From NCBI RefSeq assembly GCF_025150245.1, contig NZ_CP102279.1:3035423-3099422 (forward strand): a DNA stretch of 64,000 bases, given 5' to 3'. The DNA comes from Dorea formicigenerans. Lineage in GTDB: Bacteria > Bacillota > Clostridia > Lachnospirales > Lachnospiraceae. The translations under genes and the position numbers were made by a program. Under the pieces are notes generated by a model, which saw only the letters and a program-made list of their open reading frames with translations, had not been told where the DNA came from and did no database searches. Below are positions 33,662-43,542 of this stretch, piece after piece; within the stretch, counting starts at the first letter, position 1; each line of letters begins with the position of its first letter.

Positions 33662-34081
33662 CTAATTTTCCTCCTCTAATGACTTTTTCATTTGTTTTAA
33701 TGCATAGTGTCGGTTTTGAAATACACCACTTCGGGATATATTCTGCAATTTTGCAATTTCCGTATCACTCATATCCAAGAAATAGTACATAAGTACATTT
33801 TCACGGTAACGGTCAGATAATTGTTTAATGACTTTTGCCAGCTCATCGTCATATACATAAATGTCATGTCCACATATATTGAAAGTCGTGTAATCCGTTT
33901 TATATGTATCCCATATAGCAACTTTATCTATGATAATGTCGGGAAGCTCACAAAAGGGGATAGCTTCTGCTTGATTCTTTTTCAACTCTTTGTAATAATC
34001 TTTTACAACTCCGAAAACAGTTTTTTTTAAACAACTATCAAAACGACACATTACAGTTTTCTGGAAGTCAGATGGTTTCAC
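33662..34081 (-). CDS. Sigma-70-like regulator (Tn916 orf7-like)
   Basis: This 139-residue protein has a C-terminal sigma region 4-like helix-turn-helix (LSDRYRENVLMYYFLDMSDTEIAKLQNISRSGVFQNRHYALKQM), typical of Tn916 Orf7, which activates excision and transfer genes. The start is GTG with GGAGGAGGTGAGAAC before it. It is followed closely by the orf8-like gene. In Tn916 these are controlled by tetracycline attenuation; no tet(M) is present here, so induction must differ. Confidence 0.83.
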   Translation of the reverse strand: MKPSDFQKTVMCRFDSCLKKTVFGVVKDYYKELKKNQAEAIPFCELPDIIIDKVAIWDTYKTDYTTFNICGHDIYVYDDELAKVIKQLSDRYRENVLMYYFLDMSDTEIAKLQNISRSGVFQNRHYALKQMKKSLEEEN

Positions 34082-34262
34082 GTTCTCACCTCCTCCCTGT
34101 GCTGTTTTGTATCTATCCCTCTTTCCACTCCATATAAGAAAAAAACAGGGCAGTTGCTAAGTGATTTGAAAAAATAATCGCTATTTTAGATAAAATTTAT
34201 ATTTGCCCTCAATATATAAGCCGATGAGAAAGGTAAAAATTATTCAATTCGATAAAAAACGA

Positions 34263-34295
34263 CAAAAAAAGACCTGCACAGTTAATGTACAGGTT
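34263..34295 (-). terminator. Terminator after the Spo0A-C-like gene
   Basis: On the minus strand ACCTGTAC pairs with GTGCAGGT and is followed by CTTTTTTTG. Confidence 0.82.
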
Positions 34296-34320
34296 AAAGA
34301 AGTGATGATTTTTCATAAAA

Positions 34321-34545
34321 TCAGTATTTAATTTTTGTTGCCATCGTATAAACGTATTCTTCTGGTGTAGGTCGTTTCTTTCCAAAATAACTTGAAAATT
34401 CAGCTTGCACATCTGGGTCATCGCTGTAATACATTTCATCAATGGTTGACTGAATACGTTCTTTTACTTCTGATACGGAAACACCCTGTTGATGTGCAAT
34501 CGCTTTAAATACTTGTTTTGTATCACGTTTTTTGATACCCAACAT
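34321..34545 (-). CDS. Small Spo0A C-terminal-domain-like protein
   Basis: The 74-residue protein resembles the helical part of the Spo0A C-terminal DNA-binding domain as found in mobile elements: VFKAIAHQQGVSVSEVKERIQSTIDEMY, then a basic KKRPTPEEYVYTMATK end. It lacks a receiver domain. Such proteins are common on clostridial ICEs and are of unknown function. The start follows AAGGTTGTGG. A terminator follows. Confidence 0.7.
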   Translation of the reverse strand: MLGIKKRDTKQVFKAIAHQQGVSVSEVKERIQSTIDEMYYSDDPDVQAEFSSYFGKKRPTPEEYVYTMATKIKY

Positions 34546-34659
34546 CTAACCACAACCTTTCTGAATAAATTTATTTCCATTCGATAATATCACAAAAATA
34601 TGAAAGAAAACACGAATAAAAATTTTGTATACTACTGATTAGTTTGCCACAAAGATAAA

Positions 34660-35082
34660 TCATTCAATTTCTGATACCCATTTCTTTGCTTCGCCAGAAC
34701 CATAGAGTATATCGTGATGATTAAAACAAAGTAAATATGAGTGATGTTGGTTTGTAATATAAAATTCAAAGCCAAAAGAATCTTCAAGTATTTTGTACAA
34801 TTCCGTTCCGTTTGGAATTAAAAATGCATTTTTATCATCGGATTTATTGAAAAACATAATACACTCATTATCTTTCACATAGTTACATATCAGTGACCAT
34901 GCATTTGAATTTTGATAACTTACATAATCCTTAAAACATTCCCATATGAATGTAGTATTCTTAGTACAATATTGCTTAATAATATTTGCCCGTAAATCAT
35001 CAACATACACCAACGGCAATAGGTGTGATTTTAAATGATTATTTGTAATAGCTCTGTTTATTTCAGTTGCAATATATCCCAT
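34660..35082 (-). CDS. Unknown protein, DUF6756/immunity-like
   Basis: I do not recognise it with certainty. The 140-residue soluble protein has a C-terminal stretch (FYITNQHHSYLLCFNHHDILYGSGEAKKW) like the DUF6756 group, which occurs among toxin-immunity genes. It has no signal peptide. It is one of three unrelated cargo genes between the regulatory and transfer modules of ICE1, all with low GC. Confidence 0.6.
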   Translation of the reverse strand: MGYIATEINRAITNNHLKSHLLPLVYVDDLRANIIKQYCTKNTTFIWECFKDYVSYQNSNAWSLICNYVKDNECIMFFNKSDDKNAFLIPNGTELYKILEDSFGFEFYITNQHHSYLLCFNHHDILYGSGEAKKWVSEIE

Positions 35083-35157
35083 TCCATTATAAGTCCCCTT
35101 TCTATCACATTTTTTAGATTATCTTTAACGAAATCATATAAACGCTAATGAATTATT

Positions 35158-35877
35158 TTATTCATCACATATTAAATATGGCTCTTTACTCATTTTTTTA
35201 TAAGACGGTTTCTCATAAAAATTTTTTCGTCTTCGGTTAATCATATCTACAACCATCTGTTGTGCAGATTCCTTTGAAGATAAGTGACATTGAATGTTTT
35301 CAATACAATAGTTATAAAATTGTTCACGCCATTCAATATAACAATCCCCAGAATAAAAACTGTCTTTTAATCTTTGCATATAATGTTCAAATACATCTTT
35401 TCCTTCTTCAAAATCTCCCTTTAGAAAACAAAGCATTGCCAGATGGTATAACTCCCAAAATCGTCTATATTCTGGAAGTTTATCAACTTGCTCCTGCAAA
35501 CAAGATTTTGCATAGTCCATATCTGAAAATTTTCGATATTCGTCTACTTTTTCTAAAGCTTTTTTTGCCAGTTTCTCTATGCCATTCTGAAACGCCTCAT
35601 CATCGTTTTTATATTCTACATAACCGACTCCGGTTCTAACTTGACACCCGTAGTTATATGATAACGATTCATTTAGACGTTCCGTAGATTCCCATAGAAA
35701 CGAAACTCCTGCATTCAAGCTTGCTCCTTTTGAATAACCACTTGATGCAAATTCAACAAGAATCATATAGTATCCTTGGTCGTCTAACCAGCATCTTGAG
35801 CTTCCTATTTGAAAAAGATTTTCTGGTTCTAAAAATTTCTTAACTGTTGTTTTGATAATTTTATTATGTGGTAACAT
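35158..35877 (-). CDS. Unknown cargo protein, possibly DUF4304/immunity-like
   Basis: The 239-residue soluble protein has an N-terminal alpha/beta region (KIIKTTVKKFL, then WLDDQGYYMILVEFASSGYSKGASLNAG) similar in form to DUF4304 proteins, and a helical C-terminal half with paired Tyr/Trp helices (YHLAMLCFLKGDFEEGKDVF). The start follows AAAGGAG. It is flanked by other cargo of immunity-like type. No toxin gene accompanies it, so a role as orphan immunity is inference. Confidence 0.5.
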   Translation of the reverse strand: MLPHNKIIKTTVKKFLEPENLFQIGSSRCWLDDQGYYMILVEFASSGYSKGASLNAGVSFLWESTERLNESLSYNYGCQVRTGVGYVEYKNDDEAFQNGIEKLAKKALEKVDEYRKFSDMDYAKSCLQEQVDKLPEYRRFWELYHLAMLCFLKGDFEEGKDVFEHYMQRLKDSFYSGDCYIEWREQFYNYCIENIQCHLSSKESAQQMVVDMINRRRKNFYEKPSYKKMSKEPYLICDE

Positions 35878-35949
35878 ATAAATTCAGCTCCTTTTATGAC
35901 ATTGCTAATATTCTATATTTTTAAAAAAATCAAAAACTTCTTTATCTGA

Positions 35950-36414
35950 CTAATCCTCAATATTAAACATTCTTTTTATAAATAGTCCCAATTCATAATC
36001 TGTTATTTTCATTGATATAATTTGAGCTTCTTCATCACTTGCTGGTACATATCCTTTGTTATCAGTAACCCATCTTTTTATCTTTAATTCATTACCAATC
36101 ACTCTAATAAATATCGCTTGAAAATGTCTAGAAAATGCTATATACCCCTTATATTTTGTTTGTTTCCAGTAGTTACTTAATGCTTTCTCATCTACTTTGG
36201 GTGTTTTTTTTGCAATTTTTATTGCACGTATAACTGCATTTCCTAAATCATCGGAAGAACAATCTGGCATAACTTTTTCTGTTGGTTCAATCGAAATATG
36301 ACAACCCATAGTTTTTTCAACTGCATTAGGTACAATTAAAAATCCAAAATCTTGATTATAAAATATTTGAACCATTGGTGGAATTTTTCTCTTGAATTTA
36401 TCAAACAATCCCAT
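35950..36414 (-). CDS. Unknown cargo protein
   Basis: I do not recognise this 154-residue soluble protein. It starts MGLFDKFKRKIPP after GGAGGTAG (an earlier ATG at 36432 lies before this site). It has a Cys/Asp-rich middle (EKVMPDCSSDDLG) and an aromatic region (YKGYIAFSRHFQAIF). It sits at the boundary with the transfer module and is separated from TcpC by a terminator-like hairpin. Confidence 0.5.
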   Translation of the reverse strand: MGLFDKFKRKIPPMVQIFYNQDFGFLIVPNAVEKTMGCHISIEPTEKVMPDCSSDDLGNAVIRAIKIAKKTPKVDEKALSNYWKQTKYKGYIAFSRHFQAIFIRVIGNELKIKRWVTDNKGYVPASDEEAQIISMKITDYELGLFIKRMFNIED

Positions 36415-36477
36415 AATTATAACTACCTCCATAATAGCGTGTTTATATATTTCTTAATTCATACTATATCATAACAA

Positions 36478-36526
36478 AATGCAGAATAGTATAGATAAAA
36501 CAACAAATTACCATACTATTCTGCTG
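36478..36526 (-). terminator. Terminator at the end of the transfer operon
   Basis: Perfect 12-base arms GCAGAATAGTAT (36481-36492) and ATACTATTCTGC (36513-36524) with a 20-base loop lie just after the TcpC stop; the T-tract is weak (ATTTTG). Confidence 0.7.
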
Positions 36527-36532
36527 TAATAT

Positions 36533-37435
36533 TTATCCTACAATCTTCCAGTTATCGTCCTTATGAAGCACAAGGTCATACTGTGAGATTTGTGTCATTT
36601 TCGACTTGTTATCCAGATACTTTACGGACACGCTGACTTTGAGGTTGTCGCAGTCTTTGGTAAAGACAGGATTTACCAGTTCTGAAAATACATAGTCGCC
36701 GGATACAGGAGCAAGCACACCGTCTTTGACATAGTAGGCAAGTTCCTTTTCCGTAGCTGTCGGGTACAGCTTAAAGAATGTTTCCAAGAAAGCGGTAGCG
36801 TCTTTGACTGAATCGGAGCTGACACTGACATCGGCTTCCTGTGCTTTCGGTTCATACTTTGATTTCTGCATTGCCGGAGCAAGGGTAGGATTCTGGGTAA
36901 TGACCATTGCACCGTCCTTATCCACATGAACGGTTACAGTGTAATTTTCTGTAACTGCCTGTATCTGTTCTCCCTCTTTTACCTGCTGATCTACTTCGTA
37001 GGCAACGGTAAAATCGTCCGTTCCAGACTGTTCCACATTCCAGACCAGCACATTTGTAACAGTAGCACTGGTTGGTATGTCCGTTCTGATGGTATCGGCG
37101 TTCAAGTCCTGTAATTCTTTGGTAAGGTATTTACTGATTTCTGTTGTCCTTGCTTCAATGGCTTCCTTGCTGGTATCCCATGAGTAATAGGCTTTCGCAA
37201 AGTTCTTAACGAAATTCTCAATACCGTTGGTATCGTTCAATCTTAGCTGAATGATTTCTTTTTCATGTACCGTGTGGGTGTCAATGGCGGTAAAGTTCTT
37301 ATACACACCAAAACTGGTGCTTGCCAGAAGCACCGCCCACAACAGCAGGACAGATTTCTTATGTGTCCCGACTTTCATGGTACGCACTTTCTTATTCTTA
37401 GGTGCTTTCTCTATTTTTTCTTTCTTCTTAAACAT
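36533..37435 (-). CDS. Conjugative transfer protein TcpC (Tn916 orf13-like)
   Basis: TcpC is a membrane-anchored scaffold of the Gram-positive conjugation machine, related to VirB8. The 300-residue protein has a basic cytoplasmic end, one membrane span (about 29-47) and two extracellular NTF2-like domains (about 70-180 and 200-300). It is the last gene of the transfer operon and follows orf14 by 14 bases. The start follows GAAAGGACTTG. Confidence 0.9.
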   Translation of the reverse strand: MFKKKEKIEKAPKNKKVRTMKVGTHKKSVLLLWAVLLASTSFGVYKNFTAIDTHTVHEKEIIQLRLNDTNGIENFVKNFAKAYYSWDTSKEAIEARTTEISKYLTKELQDLNADTIRTDIPTSATVTNVLVWNVEQSGTDDFTVAYEVDQQVKEGEQIQAVTENYTVTVHVDKDGAMVITQNPTLAPAMQKSKYEPKAQEADVSVSSDSVKDATAFLETFFKLYPTATEKELAYYVKDGVLAPVSGDYVFSELVNPVFTKDCDNLKVSVSVKYLDNKSKMTQISQYDLVLHKDDNWKIVG

Positions 37436-37449
37436 ATTTCAAGTCCTTT

Positions 37450-38457
37450 CTATTGTTTGATTCTTCCGGCACAAATGATGTGCTGTTGCCAGTAGGCAGA
37501 GGTCAAATCGGTATAGCCGATTGGATTTCCGGCATGATACATCTGATTGTTCCCTACATAGATTCCTACATGGGTAACATAGTCACTGGTATTGTAGGTG
37601 GAATGGAAAAAGACCAAATCGCCAGCCTGTGCCTGTGACAATGGGATATGCTGGGTTGCGTCATACTGTGCCTGTGCGGTTCGTGGCAGACTGATTCCGG
37701 CTTTTCCGTAGCACCACTGGGTAAGACCAGAACAGTCAAAAGAGGTGTTCGGGTTACTGCCACCGTAGACATACTTCCAGCCTTGATATTTCAACGCTTC
37801 ATTTATAACCGCCTGTACCGTTTCATTACTGAACTGTTTTATGTTCAAATATTGGTTGACCAGCTCCACATAAAACATATTTCCGTAGTTATAACGCCAG
37901 CCACCATTTTTACTGACCGCTATCGGGTTCGTATAGGTCACTTTTGTACCGCCGGATTTATTCTTTGCGAAATTCTCTGCAAGATTGAAGCTGTGCTTTT
38001 TCCCGTTCTTCGCCACATAGTCTGCATAGCCACCACCATAGTTATAAGACTGTATGACCACGTTAATGTCATTCATGCCTTTGGCTTTACAGGAAGAAAG
38101 CAGGGACGCAAAATATTTACACCCCTGCTTAATGGATTCTTCTGTACTTAATGAGTTTGGCGGTAGTCCAAGACTTTCGCTGGACTGCATGACATCGGTA
38201 GCCGTACCGCCACTTTCCACCTGTATGATGGCAAGCAGGACGTTCACATACTCCGAGATACCGTTTTCTCTGGCGTATTTTTCTACCATCGGCTGATGTT
38301 TGAGGACATCGGCTGACAGGTTCATTCCAGAATAGACAGGCGAATAGCTGTTTGAACTGTCGTCATCTTCGCCGGAAATCAGTATCCCGAAAAAGAGGAC
38401 GATGGAGAAAAGGACTGGAAATATCGTACCTATGATAAGGATACGTTTTAATCTCAT
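37450..38457 (-). CDS. Lytic transglycosylase/NlpC-P60 conjugation hydrolase (orf14-like)
   Basis: This bifunctional wall hydrolase opens peptidoglycan for the conjugation channel. The 335 residues comprise a membrane anchor (about 5-26), a lysozyme-like domain (about 50-190, catalytic Glu in IIQVESGG), and an NlpC/P60 domain (about 215-335) with Cys in FDCSGLTQW and His in THVGIYVG. The start overlaps the orf15 stop by four bases (ATGA). It is homologous to TcpG/orf14 of Tn916-type elements. Confidence 0.93.
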   Translation of the reverse strand: MRLKRILIIGTIFPVLFSIVLFFGILISGEDDDSSNSYSPVYSGMNLSADVLKHQPMVEKYARENGISEYVNVLLAIIQVESGGTATDVMQSSESLGLPPNSLSTEESIKQGCKYFASLLSSCKAKGMNDINVVIQSYNYGGGYADYVAKNGKKHSFNLAENFAKNKSGGTKVTYTNPIAVSKNGGWRYNYGNMFYVELVNQYLNIKQFSNETVQAVINEALKYQGWKYVYGGSNPNTSFDCSGLTQWCYGKAGISLPRTAQAQYDATQHIPLSQAQAGDLVFFHSTYNTSDYVTHVGIYVGNNQMYHAGNPIGYTDLTSAYWQQHIICAGRIKQ

Positions 38458-40604
38458 TTCTTCCGTCCTTTCTCTGAATGTTTCGTAACAGTTTTACGGG
38501 CAGATTTCCCATTGACCTGTGTTTTCTGTACCGTAGATTTCTTATGATTACTGATGGATTCCGCTACGTTTGACTGATTCGTTCTGGCAACAGATTTGAC
38601 CTGTTGTTCCTGTCTGATATTGGTTCGGACATTTTCTTTTCCAGCCTTGACTTCTGCATTTTTTATCACAGAAGAAGTAACAGGACGTTTCATATCCGGC
38701 TTAGTAACTGTATCGGTCTGTGCAGGTTTTGGAACAAGTGTGGCAACAGGGCGTTCATGGCTTCTGGTAGCTCCGGCTGTCGCTGATCCATTCGCATGAA
38801 CTGTCTGTCTTGCTTCCTGTGCTTTCTGTAATTCCTGCTTTTTCTGTGAGATATTTTCCCTGTGCTGATTGCGTTTCTGTGTACGCTGTTCCTGTCGGTT
38901 TTCCCGTTCTTCCACAACGCCACGCTTAAAGTCAGATACGTTATCCTTTGCTTTCTGTTTTGCAGAGTGGACAGCATAACCAGCCTGTGTCGGCAGGTCT
39001 TTCACATTTTCTTTCAGTGAGGAAGCACTGTCACGGACTTTATTTTTCGTATCCATCACAGCACCTACCGCAGAACCGACACGGCTTCCCATCGAAACAT
39101 CATTATTCCTTTGTGGTCTGGCTGGCGTATTTTTATGTGTAGAACGAGAGTGATTATAAGCAGAACCAGCGACTGCACCAGCACCAGCTCCGACCATACT
39201 TCCTGTACCCACAGCCCTTGCAATTCGGCGTTCCATACGTCTTGCCCTGTGTCGCATGAACACCATCGGTCTACGGAATATCCGACGACCTATCTGCTGG
39301 CTGTCATTCGCATTAAGGCTGAACATACTCATTAGTTCTCCGAGCTTCATATAGATTCCGGCAAAGCAGATTATCTGCAAAAACGCCACCATAAAGAACG
39401 GATAGTCCGTGGAGATGTTGTAGAACATACTGGAAATCGAAAATGCCACGGTCACAATCAGCGTGATTCCAGCTCTTGTCATAATGGCGTTGAATACACG
39501 GACAACTGCCTGTTTCGCCATGTTCTCATAGGTCGGTATCATGGACAGTAAAAAGCTGACAGGCAAAAACATGGCATATATGATAAAAAGTATCTGGGAA
39601 AATAACATCATGCCGGTAAGCAGAAAGATAAAGATTGTGATACCGAGATTGAAAATGAGCAGGAAGAACACCATACCCAGACGGTTGACGACCTGTGGAA
39701 TGGTAAGGTTGTCATTGTCGTTATCTTCAATCTCTGTTTTGACAACATTTTCCCTTGTTTCTCCATCTTCGTCTGACGGACTGGCAGATACCAGAGCTTC
39801 CACACGGTCAGCCCCGATTTCTTCGGTATCACTGTTCCCGAACTGCAATAACAGCCACGGTTTTTCTACCTGTATCGAAAACAGGCTGTCACGGATAAGG
39901 TCTACGCTGTCTTTCCCTTTGCTTTGTGAATCGGGGAGCATGATTTTTGTCCCCAAGTCCAGAGAAGCGGTGCTGATGTCCGAACTGAAATCATTGATTT
40001 TCTGGATATAGTTGGGAGCATAAGCAATAAAGGACGCAGACACAATGAACACCACCACAAAGTTGATAACAGCGTGAAGTGCCTTGCTTGTTTCCCGTTT
40101 GAGAAGCCCTGTATAGGCGGTGTAAACACCTACAATCAGAATGATAATGAGCAGGAATCCCACATAGAATCCACTGCTGGAAAATCCATGTTCGGTCACT
40201 CCGGCAAGTGTCTGGATACTTTTCCCGATACTGTCTGCCATATCATTGATGAAGTCCAGCTTATACGCCTGTTGCACCACATACCCAGTGGCATTGCTAA
40301 GATACAGGCTGATTGTCCAGACAAAATTTGTGATACAGTAAAGTCCGTACTGCACTGATTTCCCAATGCCGTCTAGCCAGTTCCACGGAAGCCATGACCA
40401 GCTATTGTCCACATAGAAATCAAGCTGATAGTTGGAAAGCGGATACTTTGAATAGAGGTTGTCTGCATTGACCGTATCATCGACCAGTCCAGACGCATGA
40501 GCTACCGTCCCAAGCAGGGACAGCAGTACCAGTGTGACGGTCACGGAAAGCAGAACCAGTTTCAGTACATGGAATACCTTTTCTTTTGTGATAGATTTCA
40601 TCAT
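38454..40604 (-). CDS. VirB6-like conjugation membrane protein (orf15, CD3337/EF1877 family)
   Basis: The 716-residue channel component has a leader, about eight membrane spans in residues 10-430 (for example FYVGFLLIIILIVGVYTAYTG) and a long basic, Gln/Ala-rich cytoplasmic tail (about 450-716) rich in KQKAKD/EERENRQEQ motifs. It overlaps orf16 and orf14 by ATGA on each side, a tightly coupled operon. The tail may contact DNA or the coupling protein, which is inference. Confidence 0.9.
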   Translation of the reverse strand: MMKSITKEKVFHVLKLVLLSVTVTLVLLSLLGTVAHASGLVDDTVNADNLYSKYPLSNYQLDFYVDNSWSWLPWNWLDGIGKSVQYGLYCITNFVWTISLYLSNATGYVVQQAYKLDFINDMADSIGKSIQTLAGVTEHGFSSSGFYVGFLLIIILIVGVYTAYTGLLKRETSKALHAVINFVVVFIVSASFIAYAPNYIQKINDFSSDISTASLDLGTKIMLPDSQSKGKDSVDLIRDSLFSIQVEKPWLLLQFGNSDTEEIGADRVEALVSASPSDEDGETRENVVKTEIEDNDNDNLTIPQVVNRLGMVFFLLIFNLGITIFIFLLTGMMLFSQILFIIYAMFLPVSFLLSMIPTYENMAKQAVVRVFNAIMTRAGITLIVTVAFSISSMFYNISTDYPFFMVAFLQIICFAGIYMKLGELMSMFSLNANDSQQIGRRIFRRPMVFMRHRARRMERRIARAVGTGSMVGAGAGAVAGSAYNHSRSTHKNTPARPQRNNDVSMGSRVGSAVGAVMDTKNKVRDSASSLKENVKDLPTQAGYAVHSAKQKAKDNVSDFKRGVVEERENRQEQRTQKRNQHRENISQKKQELQKAQEARQTVHANGSATAGATRSHERPVATLVPKPAQTDTVTKPDMKRPVTSSVIKNAEVKAGKENVRTNIRQEQQVKSVARTNQSNVAESISNHKKSTVQKTQVNGKSARKTVTKHSEKGRKK

Positions 40605-43054
40605 TCCAAATCCACCTCACTTTTTATCGGCGGTCTGGTATCAAAAGCATGGAGCAGTTCTACAAAGACAGGGTGTATCTGTACCACACCGACACGTCCG
40701 TATAAATCCTGCATTAAGCATTGTCCGTTCTCCAAATCCCTCAACCGTTTCTGGTTGTTTTCGTCCTCACTGTCCAGACCGAAAAACTCTAAGGTCTGCT
40801 TGATTTCATTGGTATCTGTGGAGCGGAACGCAAACTTTAAGCCGATGTTATTTTTCAGACTTTCTTTCGATACGTCCCCAGAGGATTGTGTCACAAAATA
40901 GACTCCGGCGTTCATGGCTCTACCAGCACGCACCAGCTTATTTGAGAGTGTTTCTCCCTGTGCCACATTCAAGAACGCCCATGCTTCGTCAAGGTCTACA
41001 ATCTTAAAAATGCTTCGGTCACTGTGAATGAAGTCAAGGGCAAAGGTACTGATAACAATTAAGATGGATACTGACAACAGTTCAATCGTGGTGTATTCCT
41101 CAAAGGTGGTATCCTTATCCGGCAGAACCAAATCTGCAACCTGTATGATGTTGAGCTGGTTATCCAGACTGATTGCATTTTCCACTGAACCGTCCGAGAA
41201 CAAAAGCTGTGCAAAATCATAGTCCGTAAAACTTTCGATATGGTCTGCAATGTTACGGGATACGGCGGTATCCTCTTTTCGCAGTTCCTCAATGACCTGC
41301 AACAGCCCGTGGTTCTGATTCTGGGATACCGTGCGGACAGCTTTTCTAAGGACAGGGAACTTTTCGCCGTCCCTTGAAGAAATTCCTGTAAGGAATGTAA
41401 GAATGTCGATGGCAAGACTTTCAGCGTCCTTGACATCTTTCATAATCACATACGGGTCTAACAGTCCTTGATTGCTGGAATCACTGGTAATGTTTACAAT
41501 GTTGATTTCCTCTGCAATCTCCGGCAGTGTTGCTTTCCAGTTTCCACGCTCACTTTTCGGGTCTAGGATAACTGCCTGTCCACCGAACAGGACGGAATAA
41601 TATACCAGCAGGTTATTACAGAATGACTTTCCACCGCCAAGCGAACCCACAAAAGCAGAAGCCAACGCATTTGTGACCGTACCTTTTACCCCTTGACTGG
41701 CAAGGGACGGTTGCAGGTAGACATTTCTTCCTGTATCCACGGAATATCCGATATAGATTCCTGTATTTTCGCCCAACATCTGGGTAGCACCGAAGCCAAG
41801 TCCGGCTAAAAAATCGGATTTCACATACTGGATATAATCATTGATATAACGCTTGCTGGCAGGAAGAAACTCTCCATGCAGTCCCATCATATCTCCGGCA
41901 GGGCGAACCAGTTTCACATTCAAATCATCGTAAAAGTCCTTGACTTCATCACAACGGCGTTTCAGTTCGTCAAGATCGGGTGCAGACACCCGTATGACGT
42001 AACTTAACTTATACATACTTTCCTTGCTCTGGTCTAAATCTGTTTCCAGTTCATCGACACTGTCCAAGGCTTCCACCACATTTGAACTTGTTTCGTTTCC
42101 GGCTTGATAGGCGTGATTATCCAAGTCCTTTAATTCCTTTTTCTTGTTACGGACAGTGGTTAAGGCTTTCTTATTTCCCACAATCTCAACATTCATGGAC
42201 GTATCCACAGGGAATGTGAACTGCTGTTGCTGGAAATAAAAGATTTCCGATGATGGGAAGTCCAGCTCTCCGACAATGGCATTGACTGTAAAGTAGGATA
42301 CATAGCTTTCGCTGTCCTCATGTTCCAGACGCAAATATCGCTGGCTTTCTTCCACCACACAACGGGTAGGACGGATAAGGTCATAATACTTAATCAGTGT
42401 TTCTCTTTTTAATTTTCTTTTTGGCAGAGGATACACATAATCTTCATAAGCTATCCCGTCCCTGCCGTAGAGGTGTTCCATCAGATAGGCAAAATCTTTG
42501 GCTTTCAGTCGGCGGATTTTGAATCTACGGGAGATTTTGTTTTCCAGCAGTTTTTCCATCTTCGCATAACGGTTGATTTCATCATTGCTCATGGAAACAA
42601 AGTCATTCATCAGCGTGTGCCTTACCTCATTCAAAAACTCACGGAATGTCAGAAATACCGATTTTTTGATGTTCTTCAGATTGACTTCGTCCTCTGTGAC
42701 CATGAGCTTGAATCCCAGAAAGAAACGGTAATCCACTTGATTGTCGCCTATCATGGATACAAGGGCTTCGGTCTGGTCGTCTATCTTTTGGATTGCTACC
42801 TCACGGAGCTTTCCAGTGACCAGCTTCTTTGACTGTTCCTGTATGCTTCGGATTGAACTTTCAGTTGCAATCTGCAACGCATGAATCTTTCCCTCACGGG
42901 ACTGTGCGATAAGCTGACGGAAGCTGTCATGCACAAGGTATTTCTGTTCTGGGGATAAGAATGAATAATTGTACGGTATCAGCTCATAGTAGGCGAACAC
43001 CTCATTGTCCTTATTCCAGACAAGGTTATTGTCGATATATTTAATCGGGAACAT
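40601..43054 (-). CDS. VirB4-family conjugation ATPase (orf16-like)
   Basis: This is the 817-residue motor ATPase of the mating channel. The N-terminal half is poorly conserved. Walker A is in VGSLGGGKSFCNNLL (about residue 470) and the Walker B region reads FKIVDLDEAWAFLN (about 690), followed by a RAGRAMNAGVYFVTQS segment typical of VirB4/TraE. It overlaps the TcpE-like gene by 14 bases and orf15 by four. Confidence 0.95.
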   Translation of the reverse strand: MFPIKYIDNNLVWNKDNEVFAYYELIPYNYSFLSPEQKYLVHDSFRQLIAQSREGKIHALQIATESSIRSIQEQSKKLVTGKLREVAIQKIDDQTEALVSMIGDNQVDYRFFLGFKLMVTEDEVNLKNIKKSVFLTFREFLNEVRHTLMNDFVSMSNDEINRYAKMEKLLENKISRRFKIRRLKAKDFAYLMEHLYGRDGIAYEDYVYPLPKRKLKRETLIKYYDLIRPTRCVVEESQRYLRLEHEDSESYVSYFTVNAIVGELDFPSSEIFYFQQQQFTFPVDTSMNVEIVGNKKALTTVRNKKKELKDLDNHAYQAGNETSSNVVEALDSVDELETDLDQSKESMYKLSYVIRVSAPDLDELKRRCDEVKDFYDDLNVKLVRPAGDMMGLHGEFLPASKRYINDYIQYVKSDFLAGLGFGATQMLGENTGIYIGYSVDTGRNVYLQPSLASQGVKGTVTNALASAFVGSLGGGKSFCNNLLVYYSVLFGGQAVILDPKSERGNWKATLPEIAEEINIVNITSDSSNQGLLDPYVIMKDVKDAESLAIDILTFLTGISSRDGEKFPVLRKAVRTVSQNQNHGLLQVIEELRKEDTAVSRNIADHIESFTDYDFAQLLFSDGSVENAISLDNQLNIIQVADLVLPDKDTTFEEYTTIELLSVSILIVISTFALDFIHSDRSIFKIVDLDEAWAFLNVAQGETLSNKLVRAGRAMNAGVYFVTQSSGDVSKESLKNNIGLKFAFRSTDTNEIKQTLEFFGLDSEDENNQKRLRDLENGQCLMQDLYGRVGVVQIHPVFVELLHAFDTRPPIKSEVDLE

Positions 43055-43430
43055 AGGTCACACTCCTTACTGCCGTGATAGTTTCCTCAAATTTCTGCTT
43101 ATGCAGGTTCACGGCTTTTCCGGCATAAGTCACTTTGGGACGCAGGGCATACAGCACCATCGTCTTGATGTAACTGTATGGCTTTTTCCCGTCAAAGGTT
43201 TTCTGTGACATAAACCATGTGAGGGCAACGGGAATCCCGAAATATTTTAAAAATGCTCCCTCAATCATGGAAAGTGGCGGTACGTCTGCAAACAGAATGA
43301 TGATAAATTCCGTCAGTACAAACCATGTAATCTGGGTAAAGGTCACAGGGAATGGCAGGTTTACATCATTGATGGCATACAGTACCTTTTCCACGTTCCA
43401 GATACTTGTATAACTTCGGATTTTCTTCAC
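43041..43430 (-). CDS. TcpE-family conjugation protein (orf17-like)
   Basis: The 129-residue membrane protein has two hydrophobic segments (about 30-55 and 62-77) and the conserved ends IRSYTSIWNVEKVLYAI and PYSYIKTMVLYALRPK. TcpE is needed for conjugative transfer and lies next to VirB4 in the family. Its 3' end overlaps the VirB4 start. Confidence 0.9.
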   Translation of the reverse strand: MKKIRSYTSIWNVEKVLYAINDVNLPFPVTFTQITWFVLTEFIIILFADVPPLSMIEGAFLKYFGIPVALTWFMSQKTFDGKKPYSYIKTMVLYALRPKVTYAGKAVNLHKQKFEETITAVRSVTYVPD

Positions 43431-43542
43431 TTGTAAATGCTCCTTTCTTCATTTTCATAACAACAGGGACAGCCGGATTTCCCAGACTGTCCCAAGAGAA
43501 AAGCTGACAGTAGCACCAGTGGCGGTGCTGATCTGCCAGCCC

